64,000 bases of DNA from Terriglobia bacterium (GCA_020073245.1 JAIQFQ010000001.1:170001-234000); one strand, 5' to 3'. Numbered from the stretch's first letter, positions 9,948 through 21,112 are shown. The notes: generated by a model not told the origin, from the sequence alone. Translations and numbers: made by a program.

Positions 9948-10416
9948 ACTTCGTGCCGTCGAGCGCCGTCTGGTCGGAGCCTGAATGGATGTCGATGATT
10001 CCGGGAGCCGCCTGCTGATCCCGCTCGTCCTGCTGATCCGGTGTCACCTGTTCGAAGATGAACACCCAGGTATCCTTGGATCGGGTCACGGGATCCACGG
10101 GCACGCTGCGGAGATACCCCATGCTGACGACTTCGTCGAGGGAGGCGGGGTACCGCCCCCGGTCGGCGTGAAACTGGTCGAGACACGACCGAAGCGTGTA
10201 GAGGTCTTCTTTCAAGGCAGACTCGCGGGCGCGTTGCGGGGCGGTCCTCATAGCAGGCACCGCGATCGTGGCCAGGATGCCGATGATCGCCACCACGATG
10301 ATCAGCTCGATCAACGTGAAGCCACTCTGGCGGGGGGTCCCGCGTCCGCTCCACCCCCCACCCGGACGCTCTTGACCCTCCGCGCCCTGTGCCCTGTGCC
10401 CCGTGCCCTGTCTCAT
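9934..10416 (-). CDS. GspG-like major pseudopilin
   Basis: This is a type IV pilin-fold subunit of the secretion pseudopilus. The 160-residue product has a cleavage/methylation motif SGFTLIELIIVVAIIGILA, with Gly before the cut, Phe at +1 and Glu at +5. The C-terminal domain contains CLDQFHADRGRYPASLDEV and ends in ALDGTKYADW, close to GspG. I chose the ATG at 10416, just after the upstream stop. The unusually long leader of about 33 residues is encoded by heptad repeats (see 10328-10416). It would be processed by a prepilin peptidase, not encoded here. Confidence 0.85.
   Translation of the reverse strand: MRQGTGHRAQGAEGQERPGGGWSGRGTPRQSGFTLIELIIVVAIIGILATIAVPAMRTAPQRARESALKEDLYTLRSCLDQFHADRGRYPASLDEVVSMGYLRSVPVDPVTRSKDTWVFIFEQVTPDQQDERDQQAAPGIIDIHSGSDQTALDGTKYADW
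10328..10416. repeat. Heptad array encoding the pseudopilin leader (copy 1)
   Basis: Immediately after the ATG, the minus strand has four 7-mers of the CAGGGCA type (about 10411-10383). They are followed by the G-rich block shared with 9815-9870. Translated, they give the leader MRQGTGHRAQGAEGQERPGG. The repeat therefore supplies both the start region and the signal leader of a pseudopilin. Confidence 0.65.
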
Positions 10417-10418
10417 GG

Positions 10419-10874
10419 TCACCAATCCTTGTACTTCGTGCCGTCGAGCGCAGTGCCTTGTGATAGCGAGTACACGTCGTAGACGTTCTGCCCGCCCCAC
10501 GAGGTGGCGTCCATTTCATCTTGGTAGGCGCGCAGACCCCACTCGGGTTTGCCGGTCATGGGGTCGATCGGGATGCGCCGCAGGAATTTCCGTTTGGTCA
10601 ACTGTCCTACGACGCTGACCCCCTGGACAAGGTCTTCGAGCGTCTTCGGATACCCCTCGGTGCCCAGCTCCACCTGGATCATCCCTTGGTCCGAGAGATG
10701 CTTGTAGTCGTCGATGGCGTTCCGCATCAGGCGCAGGTCGAGCCGAAGCTCCGATTCCCGCTCCCGTTTCATGGTGAAACGTGCCGTCGGCAGGGCGACC
10801 GCCGCCAGGATGGCGACGATCGCCGTCACCATCACGAGCTCAGCCACGGTGAAGCCGCTGCCGGTGCGTCTCAC
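10419..10874 (-). CDS. GspG-like pseudopilin
   Basis: This 151-residue pilin-fold protein has a short leader, MRRTGSG, then FTVAELVMVTAIVAILAAVALP with Glu at mature position 5. It ends ALDGTKYKDW like its neighbour, which points to gene duplication. The GTG start overlaps the secretin stop by 4 bp (GTGA). The short normal leader contrasts with the long repeat-derived leaders of the two following pseudopilins. Confidence 0.85.
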   Translation of the reverse strand: MRRTGSGFTVAELVMVTAIVAILAAVALPTARFTMKRERESELRLDLRLMRNAIDDYKHLSDQGMIQVELGTEGYPKTLEDLVQGVSVVGQLTKRKFLRRIPIDPMTGKPEWGLRAYQDEMDATSWGGQNVYDVYSLSQGTALDGTKYKDW

Positions 10875-13339
10875 TGTGACACCTTGCCGACTCCAGCCGG
10901 GACGGCGATCACCGTTCCGTTGCGACCGATGAGGGAACCGAGTGGTCCGGCGAAGATGACCGGCAGCTCACCCGCCACGCGCGGCCGCACCGAAAGACGC
11001 GCAAGCGTGCCTTTCGCGACGAGCACATCGCTGAGATCGACCGTGATCCACCCCATGGCCGGAGTGTGCCCGACGTTCACCTGAAACTCGCCCCCGCTGC
11101 CCTGCAGTACTCCTCCCTCGACCCGTGTGACCTCGAGCCGCGCAGGGTCGTACGCCAGGTGGAGCTGGCCGCTCACCCCGACCTTGCCGGGGTCGACAAC
11201 CACCTGCAGCCCTCCCTCCTGCCCAACCGCGAGGGTGAGCGGCGTCGGGTCGAAGGTCAGCAGCGCGAGGCCACCCGTGTCCGCCACACCAACGTCGGGT
11301 GCCACGCTCTGGGCGGACACCGGAGCTACGGACGCCACGCTCTCGGCGGACACCGAAGTGTCAGGGGCCGCGTCCTGGATGGTCGCCGACGACCCCGCGG
11401 CGCCCTGTCCCGAAGCTCCTCGCGGGTTAGGGTTCGTCCCTCCGCCCGGCTGGCGTGTCCGGCCCCTCCGCGATACGTTAGGCTGTGTGCCCGAATCGGA
11501 CCCCGTACCCGTTGTTGATGATCTGCCCCCTTGCTGCGCCTGCGGTCGCTGCGGCGGTTCTTGGGGCGGGGGAGGCGGCGCACCGACGTTGACGTCGGCC
11601 GCGGAGCCCGCTGCCGCCGACCTTATCCGAGGCGAGTTCCCGAAGATCGTGACGCGATTCTCCGTGCCGACCCAGAGCGGGGCGAGGTCCTCCTCGGTGA
11701 TGTCGGGGTAACGGATGATATGAGGTGTGAGGGTCAGCACCAAGTCCGTCTGAGTCGTGTTCTTGTATCTGTCGCCGAAAAGGGTACCGATCACGGGTAG
11801 ATCGGAGAGCCAGGGAAACCCGGTCGTCGTCGAGGTCTTCGAGACCTTCGTCAATCCCGCCAGAAGCGATGTCTCGCCGTCCTTGAGGCGTATCACCGTG
11901 TCGATGTTGCGGGTGTTGATAGCTGGCTGCGTCTGACCCGAGCCGATCGAGACCTGCGCTCCGAGCTCCGAGACCTCGACCTTCATCTTCAGGGTGACCT
12001 CGTTGTTGTGGTGCACCTTCGGCTCGATGTCGAGCTTGATGCCGACGTCCTGGTAGTTGAACGCCGTGATTGGCACGATGTTGCCGCCGACCGTCTGCGT
12101 GGTGTTGAAGGTCGTTGTCGGGATCGGGACCTTCTCCCCGATGACCAGATTCGCCTTCTCCCGCTCGGTGATGCGGAGTTGGGGCTGAGCGAGGGTCTCG
12201 GCTTCGCCGGCCGACTTGATCAGATTGATCGTCACCGAGGGAACGGTCGTCGTCCACATCGAGCGGGTGATGTCCCCGATCCGGTTGAGGTAGATGGGAG
12301 AGGTGGCGGCCGTGCCTCCCACCTTCGTCGCGTCGAGTGCCGTTCCGAAGGTGTAGGTCGAGAGCCCCATGCCAATGTCGCGAAGCTTCGTGGTGTCCAC
12401 CTGCAGCAGCTCGACGTCTACCAGGACCTCGGCCTTGGCCTTGTCGTTGGCGTTGATGAGGCGTTCGGCGATCGCCACCTTGTCGGCGGTGTCGCGGATC
12501 ACCAGGGAGTTGAGCTGCTCGTTTGTCGCGATCCTGCGCGCGTCGATGAGCGCGCGCAGCATGTTGTTGACGTCCTTGACGTCGGCGTTGGAGAGGAAGA
12601 ATGTCTTCACCACGAGGTCCTCGTAGTCGCGCCGGTTCTGCGGCGTGTCCTCCACGACGATCACGGTTTTCTCATCGAACACCTTGTAGAAATGGCCGGC
12701 CGCCTCGACCACGGACTCGAGAGCCTGCCGTGCGGTCACGTTCCGCAACTCGATCGTGAGCTTGCTGTCCTTCATCTTGGGGTCGAAGAGGAAGTTGATT
12801 CCGAACGCCTGGCCGATCGCCTTGTAGATGTCGCGCAGGTTCGTCTCTTTCGGGAACGACAGGCTCATGGGCTCGTCGGAGGCCGGGTTCAGGATCGGGG
12901 GTTTGACCTTCATCTCCGCCGCGGCCTTCTTGATCTCCGCCAGTTTCGATGCTCCCCCCTCCTGATTCAGGACGGCAAGATCCTTGCGCACTTTGGCCAG
13001 CTCCACCTCGGCGTACTGGTGCGTCGGGTCGAGCTGCACGGCGAGTTCGAGCTCGGTCTGGGCCCGGGCGAGCTCCCCTGCTTCCTTGAAGCGCATCCCA
13101 CGCCGGAAATGGTCCTCGCCGGCCTTCAGGCGCGCCTTCTGGAGCGCCATCTTGAAGTGCACGTTCCCGGGTTCGCGAGCCAGCGCTTCCAGGTAGTAGT
13201 AGACCGCCGCATCCCAATTCTCGGAGACTATGGCATCGCTCGCGCGCCGTTCGTACCGAAACGTGGCGCAGCTCGACATCGTCCCCACGGCAGCCAAGAG
13301 GACCATCGTGAACCCAAGGAGCTTCTTCGTCACACTCAC
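10871..13339 (-). CDS. Secretin (GspD/PilQ-like outer-membrane channel) with TPR and cohesin-like regions
   Basis: This protein forms the outer-membrane channel for the secretion machine. The 822 residues start with an export signal ending near SSC, possibly a lipoprotein site. TPR-like helices follow (about 30-130), then a short STN/secretin-N region and NolW-type repeats. The secretin core spans about 330-560 and includes VPIPTTTFNTTQTVGG and TPHIIRYPDITEEDLAPLW. A Pro/Gln/Gly-rich linker leads to a cohesin-like C-terminal domain at about 690-822 (TFDPTPLTLAVGQEGGLQV). That last domain is unusual and may bind substrate or envelope partners. Confidence 0.88.
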   Translation of the reverse strand: MSVTKKLLGFTMVLLAAVGTMSSCATFRYERRASDAIVSENWDAAVYYYLEALAREPGNVHFKMALQKARLKAGEDHFRRGMRFKEAGELARAQTELELAVQLDPTHQYAEVELAKVRKDLAVLNQEGGASKLAEIKKAAAEMKVKPPILNPASDEPMSLSFPKETNLRDIYKAIGQAFGINFLFDPKMKDSKLTIELRNVTARQALESVVEAAGHFYKVFDEKTVIVVEDTPQNRRDYEDLVVKTFFLSNADVKDVNNMLRALIDARRIATNEQLNSLVIRDTADKVAIAERLINANDKAKAEVLVDVELLQVDTTKLRDIGMGLSTYTFGTALDATKVGGTAATSPIYLNRIGDITRSMWTTTVPSVTINLIKSAGEAETLAQPQLRITEREKANLVIGEKVPIPTTTFNTTQTVGGNIVPITAFNYQDVGIKLDIEPKVHHNNEVTLKMKVEVSELGAQVSIGSGQTQPAINTRNIDTVIRLKDGETSLLAGLTKVSKTSTTTGFPWLSDLPVIGTLFGDRYKNTTQTDLVLTLTPHIIRYPDITEEDLAPLWVGTENRVTIFGNSPRIRSAAAGSAADVNVGAPPPPPQEPPQRPQAQQGGRSSTTGTGSDSGTQPNVSRRGRTRQPGGGTNPNPRGASGQGAAGSSATIQDAAPDTSVSAESVASVAPVSAQSVAPDVGVADTGGLALLTFDPTPLTLAVGQEGGLQVVVDPGKVGVSGQLHLAYDPARLEVTRVEGGVLQGSGGEFQVNVGHTPAMGWITVDLSDVLVAKGTLARLSVRPRVAGELPVIFAGPLGSLIGRNGTVIAVPAGVGKVSQ

Positions 13340-13899
13340 CTCGCAAGCGCAACCTTGCTTGTAACGTTCGCCGGGTATCCCACAAAGCCTATGGTCACGC
13401 CTGTAGCGCTGACCTCGCGAACGATGAACTTGCCCTTCACACTCTCTCCTATCGGTACAGCCAGCACATCTTCACCATCGCGGAAGACCGCGACCTGAAG
13501 GCGATCCGGGCCAAGCCATCCCAGGTAGCTGAGCGGGAACTTCGGGGGCGGAGGCAGGATCCACTTGCCGTTCACATAGATCCCTTCCGGCGTCGGTGTG
13601 GGGAGGGGTGGCCGTGTCGGCAGCGGAGTAGGGGTGGGCCGGTGATCGGGAGTCGGCGTCGGTGGAGCGCCGAACGTGAAGAGGTTCCTGCCGGATGCCG
13701 GCGTCGGCACCACGCGTTCCTTCGATCTGTCCCATCCCAGGGCAGGCACCGCGTAGCTGCCGACCTGTATCGCCCTTCCACCCCTGGCTGCGCTGGCCGG
13801 GACGAGTGCCGGACGGAGTCTGACGGCAATCACGACGGCCAGCGCGACCAGGAGCAGGGCGAGAGCGGCGACGTTCTTGGGATTGGTGTTATTGGCCAC
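13336..13899 (-). CDS. GspC/PilP-like inner-membrane linker protein
   Basis: This 187-residue protein has one N-terminal transmembrane helix (about 9-27), then a Pro/Thr-rich stretch with repeated PTPTP units (about 75-105). A small C-terminal beta domain (KFPLSYLGWLGPDRLQVAVF) follows. The layout and its place between pilO and the secretin fit GspC/PilP, which connects the inner-membrane complex to the secretin. It overlaps both neighbours. Primary sequence alone does not settle GspC versus PilP. Confidence 0.65.
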   Translation of the reverse strand: MANNTNPKNVAALALLLVALAVVIAVRLRPALVPASAARGGRAIQVGSYAVPALGWDRSKERVVPTPASGRNLFTFGAPPTPTPDHRPTPTPLPTRPPLPTPTPEGIYVNGKWILPPPPKFPLSYLGWLGPDRLQVAVFRDGEDVLAVPIGESVKGKFIVREVSATGVTIGFVGYPANVTSKVALAR

Positions 13900-14500
13900 C
13901 GGCCACCTCGTGGACGCCGAGTTGCTTCATGAGCCCCTCGTCAAGATCGGAGAAGTAGGTTCCGACCACGAGCTGAACACCCACCTCCAGGGAGGATGCG
14001 CTGGCATCTCCTCGCAACGCCAATGCGTCGAGCAGTACGAACTGCGGGGAGCTCTCGAGCAGGAAGGCGCAAGTGCGGATCTGTTCGTAACTCCCTTTGA
14101 CCCCATAGCCCGCGGTGAAGTAGACGAGGCCGGACTTCTCCTCGCGGTGAGCAAAGTAGCCAACGTGCTCGACCCTGAGACCCGCATCCTGCGTCCGCTT
14201 GAGAACATCGGTGAGGAAAGGCACGAGCCTTTCCTTCATCGGTGCCATCTCCTGCTGACGCAGGGCGCCGAGGTTCTCCTTGAGGTCCGCGAGCGCCTTT
14301 TCGGTGCGATCGAGCTGACCTGCTTGGCTCTGCAGTCTGGACACCGCCGCCCCGGCGTCCGAGACCTGCTGGGTGAGCACGGAGCCCCTCCCGAGCAACG
14401 CCCCTCGCAGGCCGGCAAGCCACACAACGTTGAGCACCACGACCGCGGCCGGAGGAGTCCACAGGTACCAAAGGCGGAACCAGGCGCCGCGACCGTTCAT
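13889..14500 (-). CDS. PilO/GspM-like assembly protein
   Basis: This 203-residue bitopic protein has one transmembrane helix at about 13-31, a coiled coil (about 40-90) and a ferredoxin-like C-terminal domain (YFTAGYGVKGSYEQIRTCAFLLESS). It matches PilO of type IV pilus and hybrid type II secretion complexes, which pairs with PilN in the periplasm. I chose the ATG at 14500 because it overlaps the pilN stop by 4 bp; another ATG is six codons upstream. Confidence 0.8.
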   Translation of the reverse strand: MNGRGAWFRLWYLWTPPAAVVVLNVVWLAGLRGALLGRGSVLTQQVSDAGAAVSRLQSQAGQLDRTEKALADLKENLGALRQQEMAPMKERLVPFLTDVLKRTQDAGLRVEHVGYFAHREEKSGLVYFTAGYGVKGSYEQIRTCAFLLESSPQFVLLDALALRGDASASSLEVGVQLVVGTYFSDLDEGLMKQLGVHEVAGGQ

Positions 14501-15069
14501 GTTCGTTTCTCCGGCCAATACCGAACGGTGAGGGCAAACTGATACCCCTTCCCGTTCGTGGCTGAGGGAGCCTCTTCGTACCTCGGCAGCGGATCGGAGA
14601 ACTTGGAATCGGTGAAGAGCACGGCCAGGAGTCTAAGCCACGCCTCACGTCCAGTGGCCAGGCCCTCCAGGTCGACTTGAATGGCACCGGTCTTGTCCAC
14701 CTTTGGGGTGATCTGTACCAGGCGGATGTCCCACGGAACCACGCGCTCCAGGTCGGCAAGCAGCTGGCTCCAGACCAATCTCCGACGAGCTACGACTACT
14801 TGGAGGGAGCCGGTTTCCAACTGAAGCGTCTTCCACGCCACGGCTGCGAGTTGTCTGTCCCTCGATTGGACCTGGGCTACGAGCTCCGCTCGTTTCGCCT
14901 GCGCCTGCCGGAGCGCCTCGGCGGCCGACTTCTCCCTGCCACGGACCGCGATGAGATCCGCCAGGCTAACGATCGTGAGCGTCAAAGCGACCACCGCCAG
15001 AGCACCCCCGGTCACCCACACCGGCCGTACGTCCAGGAACGGGCTGGCCGCCAGGTTCGGCCGCTTCAT
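14497..15069 (-). CDS. PilN-like assembly protein
   Basis: This 190-residue bitopic protein begins MKRPNLAASPFLDVRPVW, close to the short cytoplasmic PilN tail that docks into PilM. It continues with a transmembrane helix (about 20-40), a coiled coil, and a periplasmic domain with DIRLVQITPKVDKTGAIQV. The ATG at 15069 overlaps the pilM stop by 4 bp. PilM-PilN-PilO together stand where GspL-GspM would be in a classical type II system. Confidence 0.83.
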   Translation of the reverse strand: MKRPNLAASPFLDVRPVWVTGGALAVVALTLTIVSLADLIAVRGREKSAAEALRQAQAKRAELVAQVQSRDRQLAAVAWKTLQLETGSLQVVVARRRLVWSQLLADLERVVPWDIRLVQITPKVDKTGAIQVDLEGLATGREAWLRLLAVLFTDSKFSDPLPRYEEAPSATNGKGYQFALTVRYWPEKRT

Positions 15070-15979
15070 CGCGCCTCCCCACCCCACGCGGTCCCCAGGA
15101 GCGACCACAGACTGACATCGCGGCTACCGACTTCTACGGGCACCCTCCCCGCCCCGACAGCGAGCCTGTTCACTACCACGTTGGTCTCGCCGTCCGCCCA
15201 TCGCTCGACCTCTGCGACAGCCTCACCATCGGCCGAGACGAGCCAAACCACCACAGGCCCGATGAGCTTCACCTGCTCGCGAGCGTGGGCGAGCGTCCGA
15301 GTGAGCTCACGAGTTATGAACAACTCCGCACGCCGCGCATCGGCGGGCAGAGGTTTGTGCCGGAGGAGAACCGGTTTGCCCCCGGCCAGCACCACGAGAG
15401 CGAGCGCGCGCTCCTCCACGACGGCGAGCACCACCGGGGTGGCCGAGGCCGGAAGCAGCGCCGTGAGGGCCACCGCCGCCGGCTCGATCCGCCCGATGTG
15501 GACGCCCGCCGCGGTGAACACCTCCTCCACCGTCGCCAGGGGACGTTCGAGCGCGAGGACCACGAGGATACGGCCCTCCTCACCGCTGGGAATGAAGTCA
15601 AGCCGGACATCCTCCGGTCTGCACGGCAGCAGCTTCTTGAGACGCCAACGCACCACCTCCTCCGCCTCGTCCCGCGGTTGAGGCAGCTCGCCGGGTTCCA
15701 GCACGACGCTGCGAATCCAGGCGTTCGGGATCACGAGACCTGCCTGCTTGGGGACCTTGTCGAGTCGCCGAGTGAGGGCGGAGAGGGAACCGGAGAGTTC
15801 CTGCCGGTCGACCTGGAGTAGACCGATCGGGCCGAGCCGAAACCAGTCGCTGGGGAGCGGTGCCCGTTCCACGCGCACGAGCGCATTTCGCCGGCCGTTC
15901 AGCCGCCCGTAGACGAGCTCATCATCGCCCGGCGCGAAGGCGTGAACGGGAGGGGGCGTGCGCAACAGCGTCAGGACGT

Positions 15980-15983
<4 letters not shown>
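15066..15983 (-). CDS. PilM/GspL-like actin-fold assembly protein
   Basis: This 305-residue protein lacks a signal peptide and has the actin-like arrangement of PilM or the cytoplasmic part of GspL. The segment DKVPKQAGLVIPNAWIRSVVL is followed by VVRWRLKKLLPCRPEDVRLDF, a typical PilM pattern. It should link the ATPase to PilN. I use the ATG at 15983, overlapping the ATPase stop by 4 bp; the longer open frame upstream runs inside the ATPase gene. Confidence 0.75.
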
Positions 15984-17622
<1,639 letters not shown>

Positions 17623-17626
<4 letters not shown>

Positions 17627-18831
17627 TGAACCTTTTGCATCAACGTGAACATCGGATAGTACACAGACAGCAGCAGCATCGAGACCACGCCGCCCATGAT
17701 CACCAACACGGCCGGCTCGATCAGCGTGACCACGCGCGCCAGCTGCACCTCGATCGACTCGTCGTAGAACTGGCTCACGTTTATAAGCATGCCCTCGAGC
17801 GCCCCCGTTGCCTCGCCAACCTGCACCATGGCGATCGACAACTCAGGGAAGAGACCCGTAGCCTCGAGCGAGGTCCACAGCGCCTGGCCCTCCCGCACAC
17901 GGGGGGCGACCCGGGTCAGCGGCGCTCCTATGGCGCGGTTCGTCACGGTCCCGCTTGCGATCTCCAGAGAGTTGACGAGCGGCGTGCCGCCACTCAGGAG
18001 CGTACCGAGCGAACGCACGAACTGGGACAGCGCAAAAAGATGAAGGATCCGCCCGATGAATGGGATCTTGAGCTTTGCGCGGTCGATCGCGATCATTCCA
18101 GCATCGGTTCGGAACCAGCGCCGTGAAAGCAGGTAGGCAACCACCAGCCCGCACAGGATGTAGAGGATGTTGTGTTGGGTGAAGTCCGAGACACCGAGCA
18201 CGATCTTCGTCGGGAGCGGGAGTTGGGCGGAAAACCCCGTGTAGAACGCGGCAAAACGCGGAATCACGTACGTCACGAGCAACACGATGAGTGCGGTCGA
18301 AAGCGAGAGCAGCACCACTGGGTAGGTGAGCGCCGACTTCACCTTCCTCCAGACTGCTTCGAGCATCTGCTGATGGTGGATGTAGCGCGTCAGCACGCTT
18401 ACGAGCTCGCCGGCGCGTTCCCCGGCCAGGACCGTGGCGCAGTACAGCTTTGGAAAAACTCCCCCTTGGGCTGAAAAGGCGTCGGAGAGAGAGACGCCAC
18501 TGCGTACGTCCTCGAGGATGCGGGTGAGCACTTCACGGAAGTATGCGCCGCTCTGTGAGCGCTGCAGCAGCTCCAGAGACTGCAGGATCGGCATGCCGGC
18601 CTTGAGGAGGGTGGCGAGCTGTTGATTGAAGATCAGAAACTGGAGTGAGCCCAGGCGTTCTCGGCGCCCGAAGAAAGGGAGCCGGAACGGGCCACGGTGC
18701 TCCCGGATCCGGAAGACGGCGAACCCCTTGGCCTCCAGGTCGCGCCGGAGCGCATCCTCGGTCAGAGCACGGTGACGCTGCTCCAGGACCGTGCCCTCGG
18801 CCGTCCCTACCCGCACGACGTACTCGGTCAC
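17623..18831 (-). CDS. GspF/PilC-type inner-membrane platform protein
   Basis: This 402-residue membrane protein is the platform around which the pseudopilus grows. It has two GspF domains, each with FNQQLATLLKAGMPILQSLE-like and FVRSLGTLLSGGTPLVNSLE-like openings. Transmembrane segments lie near 168-190, 215-235 and 370-395. GTG start; it overlaps the next upstream gene by 4 bp. Confidence 0.9.
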
Positions 18832-19508
18832 TGTCTCTCCGCCCGCTCCGCAAGCAGGATCAGGAAAAGTGCTTTGTGGGCGTCCTCGCTGCGTGCGCTG
18901 CCCAGCACGGAGTGCTGGTTCATGAGAAGTGTGACCGTCGAGCGCACCATCGGGCGAAGCACCTCGGCTTTGTCCTTGTCCAGGTCGCGACGCGTGAGCT
19001 CGAGCTGGGCGAGCTGCACCCGTTTCGCATCCTGCGGCACGCTCCGCACCACGAAACGCAACTGGTAGTGCTCGCCGGCCGCCGTCTCCACGGTGCTGCC
19101 GTCCGCGGCTGTCACCTGCACCGAAGCGACCTCCTGATAGTTCGTGAACGGAAAGAGCTGGTGCAGTCTCTCACCCAGCTCCGGGATTGCGGGCGCTGGC
19201 TTCTCCGGCGGTCCCGACTCCCTGGACGCGAGGAACACCCGGACCCGCACCTTGTACACCTGCGGCGTCACGTCCCACCTCGCCAGCGCTTCAGTGACCT
19301 GCTTCAGGACCTCTGGCGTGTCGCGAACCGTGATGGCGTTCAAGCTGGGCTGCAGCAGCACGCTGCCTTCGGGAGAGAGCAGCGGCTCGACCAGCGTCGC
19401 GGCTTCATGGGCCGGTCGAAAGTGCAACTTGAAGACGCGCAGGCTCTGATCGGCAGCAACGACACTGGCTGCCGCCAGAACGGCCACAGCGACCCATACC
19501 CTGCCCAA
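18828..19508 (-). CDS. Secretin N-domain (NolW-like) periplasmic protein
   Basis: This 226-residue protein has a signal peptide (about 1-19, ending VVAA). One secretin short domain of NolW type follows: RVFKLHFRPAHEAATLVEPLL ... LQPSLNAITVRDTPEVLKQV. It lacks the secretin barrel. It may assist or cap the secretin encoded downstream, or sense its state; this is inference from location. The TTG start directly follows the anti-sigma stop codon. Confidence 0.65.
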   Translation of the reverse strand: MGRVWVAVAVLAAASVVAADQSLRVFKLHFRPAHEAATLVEPLLSPEGSVLLQPSLNAITVRDTPEVLKQVTEALARWDVTPQVYKVRVRVFLASRESGPPEKPAPAIPELGERLHQLFPFTNYQEVASVQVTAADGSTVETAAGEHYQLRFVVRSVPQDAKRVQLAQLELTRRDLDKDKAEVLRPMVRSTVTLLMNQHSVLGSARSEDAHKALFLILLAERAERQ

Positions 19509-20030
19509 CTACAGCTCCAAATGCGGATCCACGATGAACGCCACCTGGATCGCGTCGCCCGACTGAGAAGCCGGGGTGAGCTCGTAGAGCCAAACCCCGT
19601 CGCCGTCCACCTCGACGAAGGCCGGATCGGCCGCGACCGGGCGGGTGTGTGAAGCCACCGCGGAAGCCTGGACATCAGCAGTTGCGGCCGGCTTGACCAG
19701 CTGCCGGACAACCACCGCGCCGCCGAAAAAGGCCACCAGCAGTGCGGCAGCGGCCGCCAGAAGCCGGGAGCGGACCCGGACCATCTTCCGCTCAAGTCGG
19801 CGCTGGTGGATCTGCGCCATGACCTCGCCCACGAAGCGCTCGTCATCCGGCGGGCCGGGCTTAGTGGCTACCGCCCAGGCGAACGTCAGCGCGGGATCGC
19901 GGGCCGTCACGACGTCGCGGCACGCCAGACAGCCTGCAAGGTGCGCGCGCAGCTCGCGCTCGAGCTCCGGTGCGAGTTCGAGCGCGACGAACCTCGGCGC
20001 CAACCGGCGCGCCTCGAGACAGCTCATCAT
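19509..20030 (-). CDS. Anti-sigma factor with zinc-finger N-terminus
   Basis: This 173-residue protein has a ZAS-type zinc motif near residues 29-37 (HLAGCLAC, the HxxxCxxC core). One transmembrane helix at about 88-108 precedes a periplasmic C-terminal domain. It should hold the ECF sigma factor, whose stop overlaps its start by 4 bp, at the membrane until an envelope signal releases it. Position at the head of the secretion genes suggests it controls them. Confidence 0.85.
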   Translation of the reverse strand: MMSCLEARRLAPRFVALELAPELERELRAHLAGCLACRDVVTARDPALTFAWAVATKPGPPDDERFVGEVMAQIHQRRLERKMVRVRSRLLAAAAALLVAFFGGAVVVRQLVKPAATADVQASAVASHTRPVAADPAFVEVDGDGVWLYELTPASQSGDAIQVAFIVDPHLEL

Positions 20031-20641
20031 TGGCCACCCCCCTTCGGGAGGTATTCGGGATAGCGCGCGGCCAGCGCCTTGCGCAGCGTCGCACGAGCCT
20101 GGAAGACGTGATTGCGGACGGTCGCTTCGCTGCAGCCCAGCGCGCCGGCCACCTCGTTCGTTGCCATGCCTTCCACTTCGCGCAGCACGAACGCCGCGCG
20201 CTGCGTCGGCGTGAGGAGCTCTGCAAGCTCCGCAAAGATCCGGCGCACCTCGCCCTCCGCAAGATCCTGGTGGGCGCTGGGAGTCACAGAGTCCCCGACC
20301 AGCCGCAGGTGAGCGGCGTGGGTGCGGTCACGACTATCGCGGGAGCGCAGCACGTCAATCGCGAGGTTCGAGGCAATCCGGTACACCCAGGTCGAGAACG
20401 CCCAGGCCGCGTCGTACTTCGAGAGGTTCTCCCAGGCGCGCACGAACGCCAGCTGAGCGATGTCGCGCGCCTCCTCGTCGTCGCCCAGGATCCTTGCGGC
20501 ACACCGGCGCACCCCGCCCTGGTGGCGGCGGACCAGCAGCGCGAACGCGGCTTCATCCCCGTCGCGCGCCAGCGCCGCCAACTGCCGATCGTCGTGCTCG
20601 GCGCTCACTTTCTCCCGGGCCAGCAGACGCAGAACCCCCAT
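20027..20641 (-). CDS. ECF-type RNA polymerase sigma factor
   Basis: This 204-residue sigma-70 family protein has region 2 (EEARDIAQLAFVRAWENLSKY, STWVYRIASNLAIDVLR) and region 4 (LTPTQRAAFVLREVEGMATNEVAGALGCSEATVRNHVF). It has no sigma 1 or 3 regions, as expected for ECF factors. The ATG has a GGAGG site 11 bp upstream. It is the first gene of the long minus-strand secretion/purine run and is followed by its anti-sigma partner. Confidence 0.92.
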   Translation of the reverse strand: MGVLRLLAREKVSAEHDDRQLAALARDGDEAAFALLVRRHQGGVRRCAARILGDDEEARDIAQLAFVRAWENLSKYDAAWAFSTWVYRIASNLAIDVLRSRDSRDRTHAAHLRLVGDSVTPSAHQDLAEGEVRRIFAELAELLTPTQRAAFVLREVEGMATNEVAGALGCSEATVRNHVFQARATLRKALAARYPEYLPKGGGQ

Positions 20642-20738
20642 CCCAATTCCAACCTCCGCACCGTATACGGCCCCGCGCCCGCAACCGTTGGGTGCGCCGG
20701 AAGTATAGCTCCTGGAGAGAGGAGGCGTGTGAGAGCGG

Positions 20739-20767
20739 TTGACACCCGGACCATCTCTTGGTAGGTT
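20739..20767 (+). promoter_or_regulatory. Sigma-70 promoter for tRNA-Ala
   Basis: A perfect TTGACA -35 box at 20739-20744 is followed after exactly 17 bp by TAGGTT (20762-20767). Transcription would start near 20774, just before the tRNA. This is the best canonical promoter in the window. Confidence 0.65.
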
Positions 20768-20780
20768 TCCGGTCCTCGGT

Positions 20781-20856
<76 letters not shown>

Positions 20857-21112
20857 CTATCTATTGCGGGGGGCTTTGCGGCTCCCCACCCTTCTCCCCG
20901 CCGCAAAAGTGCCCCCCGAACCCCCCACGCTCCGGCGAAGTGAATTCGCCTCCGCTCGGTTTCTCCTTGCGAGCGACTGCCCGAGGGCTTTGCGGCCCCC
21001 CACCCGGCCACGTGAGACTCCAGCATCCGCTGCTCGTCCCGCCTCTCGAGTCTCTGCGAACCTCCTCCGCTAAGCGCAGCGACCGCGACAGAGCCGGTGT
21101 TAGACTCGGCCC
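20857..21112. other. Gap between the two tRNA genes with small hairpins
   Basis: No gene is seen. Two copies of a small hairpin, GGGC-tttgcg-GCYCCCC, occur at about 20870-20890 and 20983-21001 in the same orientation. The first lies just after tRNA-Ala and could end its transcript, although no T-run follows. The second lies upstream of selC. Confidence 0.5.

Noticed and set aside
12008..13498. Long plus-strand open frame antisense to the secretin
   Set aside because: It mirrors the codon pattern of the secretin gene, has no recognisable domain or ribosome-binding site, and is a by-product of high GC content.
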